From NCBI GenBank assembly GCA_938007935.1, contig CALLMD010000014.1:1-53915 (forward strand): a DNA stretch of 53,915 nucleotides, given 5' to 3'. This DNA comes from an uncultured Hellea sp. Lineage in GTDB: Bacteria > Pseudomonadota > Alphaproteobacteria > Caulobacterales > Maricaulaceae. A model generated the notes under the pieces. It had not been told where the DNA came from and ran no database searches. It saw only the letters and a list, made by a program, of their open reading frames with translations. How positions within the stretch are numbered: position 1 is the stretch's first letter; every line of letters starts with the position of its first letter. Made by a program: the position numbers and the translations under genes. Below, in pieces: positions 49,345 through 53,915 of the stretch.

Positions 49345-52300
49345 ATGAAAAAAGTACTCATAGGAATCATCGTTCTTGTCCTATCGCTCATCATAGGCAT
49401 TATCGCACTTCCTTCTCTTGTCCCCTCATCCGTTTACAAAGAGAAAATTGAAACTCAGCTATCTGAAGAATTAGGCCGCAAAGTCAGCGTCCTAGGCGAC
49501 ATCAAACTCAGTATATTTCCTGTTATTCAAGCCAATACTGGCCGCGTGGAAATCGATAACCCCGAAGGATTTCAAACTAAAAAATTTGCTACCATGGATG
49601 CTATGAGTGCGCGGGTGAAGCTTCTACCTCTCTTATCAAAACGCGTCGAAATCACAGCCTTCACGCTTAAAAATCCTGTCATAAATTTAGAGAAAACTGC
49701 CAAAGGTGAGATTAACTGGGCTTTCGGCGATGCCGAACAAACACCCGTGGAAACAGAGGCTGGCCCCTTTAAACGTGATGGCCGTTACGCCACACTTGAT
49801 CCCGCCATTGGGAAATTCGCCTTAGAAAATGGTAACATAAATTATTCAGATGCTATGTCTGGCAAATCCCATAATCTCAAAGACGTCAATTTAGATTTTT
49901 CTCTATCCAGCCTATCTGCGCCTCTGGAAATTGATGGTAATCTTATTTATAATGGCTCACCTGCCGATATTGACTTATCGCTTAATAGCATTCGCAACTT
50001 TCTAGACGGCAAAGAGGCCCCGCTTTCTCTCACGCTTAAAACTGACTTCGCGGATATCTCAAGCAAAGGGAAATTCCTTGAAGGTGAAGACATAAGGTTC
50101 AATCTCGATGTTGATGGCGCCATTTCCGATGTTACTAAACTATCAAAACTCTCCCCTGTTGAAATCCCCTATGCAGAGCTCGCCAATAGCATAAAACTCT
50201 CAGGCAATTACGGTTATGACGGCACAGTCCTGACAGCAAAGAATGCTGATATCACCCTCACGGGCTCAAGCTTTAATGCCGATTTTAAGGGCGGCGCGAC
50301 ACTTGCGCAGCCCCCTGTTTTTGATGGCCGTGTCTCGCTAGACGCACAAGACATCAAAACACTCGCCAAAGCTCTTAAGCTCAACATCAAAGGTTTAGAC
50401 CTCGTTGAAACAGCCAAATTTACGGCAGACCTTAAAGCACAAGGCAAAGGCTTTGCCGCGAATAATATTGATGCTGACCTTAAAGGCGAAGGCCTTACCG
50501 CCAGCTACACAGGTTCTGCCAACATCTCAGATAAAATCACTGCCAATGGCGCATTTGCCGCCAATGCAGCGTCTTTACCAAATCTGGTAAATGCGCTCGC
50601 ACTGGATATCCCGCAAGCGGCCGCACTGCAAAGCGTGGACGCCAAAGGCACAATAGATTACGCAAATGATATCATCACGCTAGGCGCTTTGGATGTAAAG
50701 ACCGAAGGCGGCGCTGTTGCTGGTACCTATGAAGGCACCGCGAAAATTACTGAAGGCACACCCACCCTTGCTGGAAATTTCGAAGTCGATATTCCATCTG
50801 TTGCACAAGCCAACCAAATTGCAGGTTTGAATATTGACGCGGCAAATGGCGTGGGCAGTTTAAACGCGGCGGGCCAGATTAACATGACGGGTAAGAACAT
50901 CTCGGTTTCTGACCTCATTGCGGAAACCAAAGGCGACATCATTAACGGCCAATATAAAGGCTCTGCGACATTAGGCAGCGTCACCGGATATGAAGGCAGC
51001 TTCAATACAACGCTAACCGCGCTAAATGAATTTTCTAAACGCACAAATATAACGGTTCCCTATGCAGATGCCATTGGCCAGATCGATATCCAAGGCAACA
51101 TCTCTGGCCAGGGCGAGACGCTTCAACTCTCTAGCTTAAACGCCGCTCTGACCGATGGCCAAATTAATGGCGAATTCACGGGGACAGCCTCTTTAAATAA
51201 TGGATTGAATTTAGACGGTGATCTGTCCGCCGATATTCCATCGCTTAGAAATATCGCCCAGACAGCCGGCAATAACGCCTTACCGCCCAGCACAAATGCG
51301 GGCCCCATATATGAACGCTTCACGGCCGCAGGCAAAGTCACAGGCACCCCGTCGGAAATTGCGTTTAAATCCGCGGCCATTGGGCTTGACGCGATGAAAG
51401 GCCAAGGCAATTTCACGGTTGATTTGACCAAAGCCAAACCGTTTATCAGCGGCACGCTAGACATGGAGGGCCTAGACTTACGCCCCTATATGGCTGCTTA
51501 TAGCGCGCAGAAACCCACGGGCGAAATCCAGCCTTGGAGTGAAGCGCCGATTAATGTCGCCCCGCTTAAAGCCGTTGATGGTAACTTCACCCTTAACACA
51601 CCGAATATTATCACCGACCGTATGTCACTTGGGCAATCCAATATTAGCGCCAAGCTTAGAAATGGCGTGATGAGCGCCGACCTTCCCAATATGGCGCTTT
51701 ATGGCGGCCTTGGCCGCATGAGCGCGGTAATCGATGGATCGGGCACTGTCCCGGCAATCTCTTTGGATCTGGGTTTAGACAAGTTGGAATCCAATAGCTT
51801 CCTCGGCGCAGCGGCGGGCTTTACCAATGCCACGGGCGAAATGGGGTCTGCGCTTAAAATTCGCGGCTCCGGCCGAACGCAAGCGCAAATTATGAAATCC
51901 CTCTCTGGAAGCGGCGATTTTAAAATGCTCAACGGACAGATCGCGGGCGTTGACCTTGGAACAATGCTAACCGGACTTGACCAAGCCTTTACAGCCAAGA
52001 CGTTACCCGGCGGGATTGGCCCGTCACATGTGACCAAATTCAAGGACATTTTAGGCCTTTTCACGATTGAGAACGGCGTAGCGAAAATCGGCAAATTCTC
52101 CTTAGACGGCGCAGGTGTCCTTGCCGAGGGCGCAGGACAAATTGATCTGGGCAATCAAAAAATCGACTTTAGTCTGCGTCCGCGCCTGACTGGAGAATCA
52201 GTAAGTAATCTTGCCGCCTTTGGTATTCCTATTCAGGTCAAAGGCGGATTTGGCGATGTTAAGATCGGTCTTGATTCGGACTTACTCGGCGACATCGTGG

Positions 52301-52659
52301 CCGAGCGCGCCCGCATAAAAGCTGGCAATCTCATCAAGGATCAAGTGGGCGGCGGGCTTGGAGATATTCTTGGCGGCGTGATTGGCGGAACACAGCCCAG
52401 CCAAACCCCGTCAACGAACACGCAAACGCCGCCCAATGAGTCGCCTAATGAAACGTCTGCTCCCACGCCGACCAAAGAAGAAGCGGTAACAGATCTTCTT
52501 GGCGGATTGTTAGGTGTTAAGAAAGCGCCTGCCCAATCTCAACCTACGCCACAACCTGATGCGCCGCAACCAACCCAGCCAGCTCCGGAAGAACCCAAGA
52601 AAGAAGAACCGAAGCTGGAAGACGCCCTGCTAAGTATTTTCGGCGGCAAGAAGGAATAG
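49345..52659 (+). CDS. AsmA-family envelope protein
   Basis: 1104 aa. An N-terminal membrane helix (VLIGIIVLVLSLIIGIIALP) and the AsmA opening (EEGRKVSVLGDIKLSIFPV-like, here EELGRKVSVLGDIKLS) are followed by a very long beta-rich body with repeating G-T/A motifs, and a C-terminal AsmA domain (GSGDFKMLNGQIAGVDLG, FSLRPRLTG). The last 90 residues are Pro/Thr/Gln-rich. AsmA-like proteins are thought to bridge the periplasm and move phospholipids to the outer membrane. Confidence 0.88.
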   Translation: MKKVLIGIIVLVLSLIIGIIALPSLVPSSVYKEKIETQLSEELGRKVSVLGDIKLSIFPVIQANTGRVEIDNPEGFQTKKFATMDAMSARVKLLPLLSKRVEITAFTLKNPVINLEKTAKGEINWAFGDAEQTPVETEAGPFKRDGRYATLDPAIGKFALENGNINYSDAMSGKSHNLKDVNLDFSLSSLSAPLEIDGNLIYNGSPADIDLSLNSIRNFLDGKEAPLSLTLKTDFADISSKGKFLEGEDIRFNLDVDGAISDVTKLSKLSPVEIPYAELANSIKLSGNYGYDGTVLTAKNADITLTGSSFNADFKGGATLAQPPVFDGRVSLDAQDIKTLAKALKLNIKGLDLVETAKFTADLKAQGKGFAANNIDADLKGEGLTASYTGSANISDKITANGAFAANAASLPNLVNALALDIPQAAALQSVDAKGTIDYANDIITLGALDVKTEGGAVAGTYEGTAKITEGTPTLAGNFEVDIPSVAQANQIAGLNIDAANGVGSLNAAGQINMTGKNISVSDLIAETKGDIINGQYKGSATLGSVTGYEGSFNTTLTALNEFSKRTNITVPYADAIGQIDIQGNISGQGETLQLSSLNAALTDGQINGEFTGTASLNNGLNLDGDLSADIPSLRNIAQTAGNNALPPSTNAGPIYERFTAAGKVTGTPSEIAFKSAAIGLDAMKGQGNFTVDLTKAKPFISGTLDMEGLDLRPYMAAYSAQKPTGEIQPWSEAPINVAPLKAVDGNFTLNTPNIITDRMSLGQSNISAKLRNGVMSADLPNMALYGGLGRMSAVIDGSGTVPAISLDLGLDKLESNSFLGAAAGFTNATGEMGSALKIRGSGRTQAQIMKSLSGSGDFKMLNGQIAGVDLGTMLTGLDQAFTAKTLPGGIGPSHVTKFKDILGLFTIENGVAKIGKFSLDGAGVLAEGAGQIDLGNQKIDFSLRPRLTGESVSNLAAFGIPIQVKGGFGDVKIGLDSDLLGDIVAERARIKAGNLIKDQVGGGLGDILGGVIGGTQPSQTPSTNTQTPPNESPNETSAPTPTKEEAVTDLLGGLLGVKKAPAQSQPTPQPDAPQPTQPAPEEPKKEEPKLEDALLSIFGGKKE

Positions 52660-52780
52660 CTGAGACATTAAGGTAATTCTTCTAATTTCATGAACGCCGC
52701 TTCAATAAGTTAGAACAATTTTCCAAGTTTTCTCTGTATCTCCTAAGGATATTTTCACCGCCCATGTTTATGCAAAGCAT

Positions 52781-53650
52781 ATGCCTTTAAATGATCCCGT
52801 CATTGCCGCTCAAACACCCGCCGCTGATTTCACAATCGAGCAGCGCTGGGGCCTTTACACGGCGGATGAGCATGACATCTGGAACACACTTTATGCGCAG
52901 CAATTAGACGTCCTTAAAGGCCGCGCCGTCCCCGAATTTTATGACGGCCTGAAAGCGCTCGATCTTAACCAAGGCGGCATTCCAGACCTAACCGCGCTTA
53001 ATCCTAAACTCAAAGCCCTGACGGGGTGGGAAGTTATCATGGTGCCCCATTTAGTGCCCGATGATGTGTTCTTTACCCATCTTGCCAATAGGCGTTTTCC
53101 TGCGGGGCGATTTATACGCGGGCGTGATCAGCTTGATTATCTTGAAGAACCTGATGTCTTTCATGATATATTTGGTCATGTCCCTCTGCTCGCACAGCCT
53201 GTTTTCGCCGATTATATGCAGGCTTACGGCCAAGGCGGTCTGCGCGCGCTTAAGCATGATTGCCTGAAAAACCTCGCGCGGCTTTACTGGTACACTGTTG
53301 AATTTGGCCTGATGAAGACCAAGGACGGCATGCGTATTTACGGCGCGGGTATTGTCTCCTCTCGGACAGAATCTGTTTTCGCCATTGATAACCCCTCACC
53401 CAATCGTCTGCATTTTGACCTCGAGCGCGTTATGCATACGGATTACCGCATTGATGATTTTCAGCAGGTCTATTTTGCGATTAATAGTTTCCAAGAATTA
53501 TTAGAGGCCACCTATGCCGATTTCGGCCCCCTCTATGAAAAGATGAGCCGAAACAAACACGTCCATCCAATCACCGATATTTTAGACACCGACATCGTCC
53601 ATACCAAAGGCAGCCAAGCCTATGCCAATGGCGGCGGCCGCAAAGCCTAG
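52781..53650 (+). CDS. phhA: Phenylalanine 4-monooxygenase
   Basis: 289 aa, the size of bacterial single-domain enzymes. Iron ligands in DVFHDIFGHVPLL (two His) and the Glu in WYTVEFGL; pterin-site residues near PEPDVFHD; YGAGIVSSRTESVFA. Converts phenylalanine to tyrosine using tetrahydropterin and oxygen. No pterin dehydratase is next to it in the window. Confidence 0.95.
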   Translation: MPLNDPVIAAQTPAADFTIEQRWGLYTADEHDIWNTLYAQQLDVLKGRAVPEFYDGLKALDLNQGGIPDLTALNPKLKALTGWEVIMVPHLVPDDVFFTHLANRRFPAGRFIRGRDQLDYLEEPDVFHDIFGHVPLLAQPVFADYMQAYGQGGLRALKHDCLKNLARLYWYTVEFGLMKTKDGMRIYGAGIVSSRTESVFAIDNPSPNRLHFDLERVMHTDYRIDDFQQVYFAINSFQELLEATYADFGPLYEKMSRNKHVHPITDILDTDIVHTKGSQAYANGGGRKA

Positions 53651-53683
53651 GAATTAAAACGGTTCTGTGCTGCAAGCAGAGTC

Positions 53684-53802
53684 GGATTTTTAAAAAATCC
53701 AAAAGGTTATCCGCCCAATTTGATAAAGTGGACAGCCCGCGAGGGTTGCCTCCCGAAGGAGACCTAAAAATAATAACGTTTTACGAGAGGTTTCCCTCGC
53801 GG
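53684..53802. other. Structured region downstream of phhA, identity unknown
   Basis: After phhA, an AT-rich palindrome (GGATTTTT/AAAAATCC, 53684-53700) is followed by CCGCGAGGG (53737-53745) pairing with CCCTCGCGG (53794-53802), continued past a 3/3 internal loop by CCTC (53749-53752) with GAGG (53787-53790), or instead by a small CTCC-CGAA-GGAG hairpin. CCCAATTTGA occurs twice (53714 and 53860). It could be a structured RNA, cut by the window edge. No match to tRNA, RNase P or tmRNA signatures was found by eye. Confidence 0.4.
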
Positions 53803-53915
53803 CGATGATTGTTTAGTGGCGGCCTCTTTCTTGCTCCCGCAGTTACATCCGTACACAACCCAATTTGAAAGTTGCTAAATGCAGCGGTCAGGCCCCGGCC
53901 ACAAAGACCCGGCGC

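Noticed and set aside
53651..53915. tmRNA, RNase P RNA or SRP RNA at the right edge
   Set aside because: Partial likeness to tmRNA pseudoknot sequence was noticed, but no tag reading frame, T-arm (GTTCGA) or CCA half is visible, and the RNase P and SRP core signatures are absent. Left as unknown structure.

Overview
The window looks like chromosomal DNA of an alphaproteobacterium carrying one end of an integrated prophage. The evidence is the tig-clpP-clpX-lon block, an MlaE permease with an N-terminal STAS domain, the mreB-mreC-mreD-mrdA-rodA order, and a tRNA-His that lacks an encoded G-1 and has a G1-U72 pair with A73, a known trait of one alphaproteobacterial clade. The moderate GC content and gene set would fit a marine Maricaulales/Hyphomonadaceae-like organism, but that placement is inference.

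Bases 1 to about 11,911 are the integrase end of a lambdoid prophage inserted at the 3' end of tRNA-Asp. Divergent transcription starts at an immunity region near 4.7-6.0 kb. Leftward (minus strand) run a Cro-like protein, small genes, a VRR-NUC-like nuclease, a DUF1376-type replication protein, a protein with only the DnaA domain IV, a two-HTH protein, a terminator, and then late genes (membrane microprotein, small terminase subunit) that leave the window. Rightward (plus strand) run a CI/LexA-type repressor, a 56-aa membrane protein, small early genes, a RecE-like exonuclease with an internal SAP motif, RecT, small genes, an excisionase-like HTH protein and a tyrosine integrase missing two usual catalytic residues. 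Most junctions overlap by 1-4 bases. The motif TGTATCGTTTTGT recurs at three sites and a GGAGCGAT leader recurs before three genes.

12.0-18.3 kb holds tRNA-Asp, tRNA-Val and the protein quality-control genes lon, clpX, clpP and tig. 18.5-26.7 kb holds a DedA protein, an Mla-type lipid ABC transporter operon (mlaE-mlaF-mlaD-lipoprotein), a dipeptide epimerase, a lipoprotein, a sodium:neurotransmitter-type symporter and a receiver-HPt protein. 26.7-32.2 kb is the elongasome operon (mreB, mreC, mreD, mrdA, rodA). 32.3-36.5 kb holds a VTT membrane protein, miaA, serB and a DegP-like protease.

36.5-48.0 kb is a catabolic island: crotonase, two Rieske oxygenases, amidohydrolase, two acyl-CoA ligases, two SDRs, an MFS carrier and an old-yellow-enzyme relative. 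It has four transcription units around two divergent promoter regions. Each region carries the same 30-bp dyad (TGCGTA-N18-TACGCA), so the cluster is probably controlled by one unseen regulator. No oxygenase reductase or ferredoxin is in view. The substrate is unknown; a steroid- or terpenoid-like ring compound is a guess from the KshA-like oxygenases.

48.0 kb to the end holds tRNA-His, an M48 metallopeptidase with an odd His/Cys-rich leader, a large AsmA-like protein, phenylalanine 4-hydroxylase, and a 3' region that can fold into an extended structure of unknown identity.
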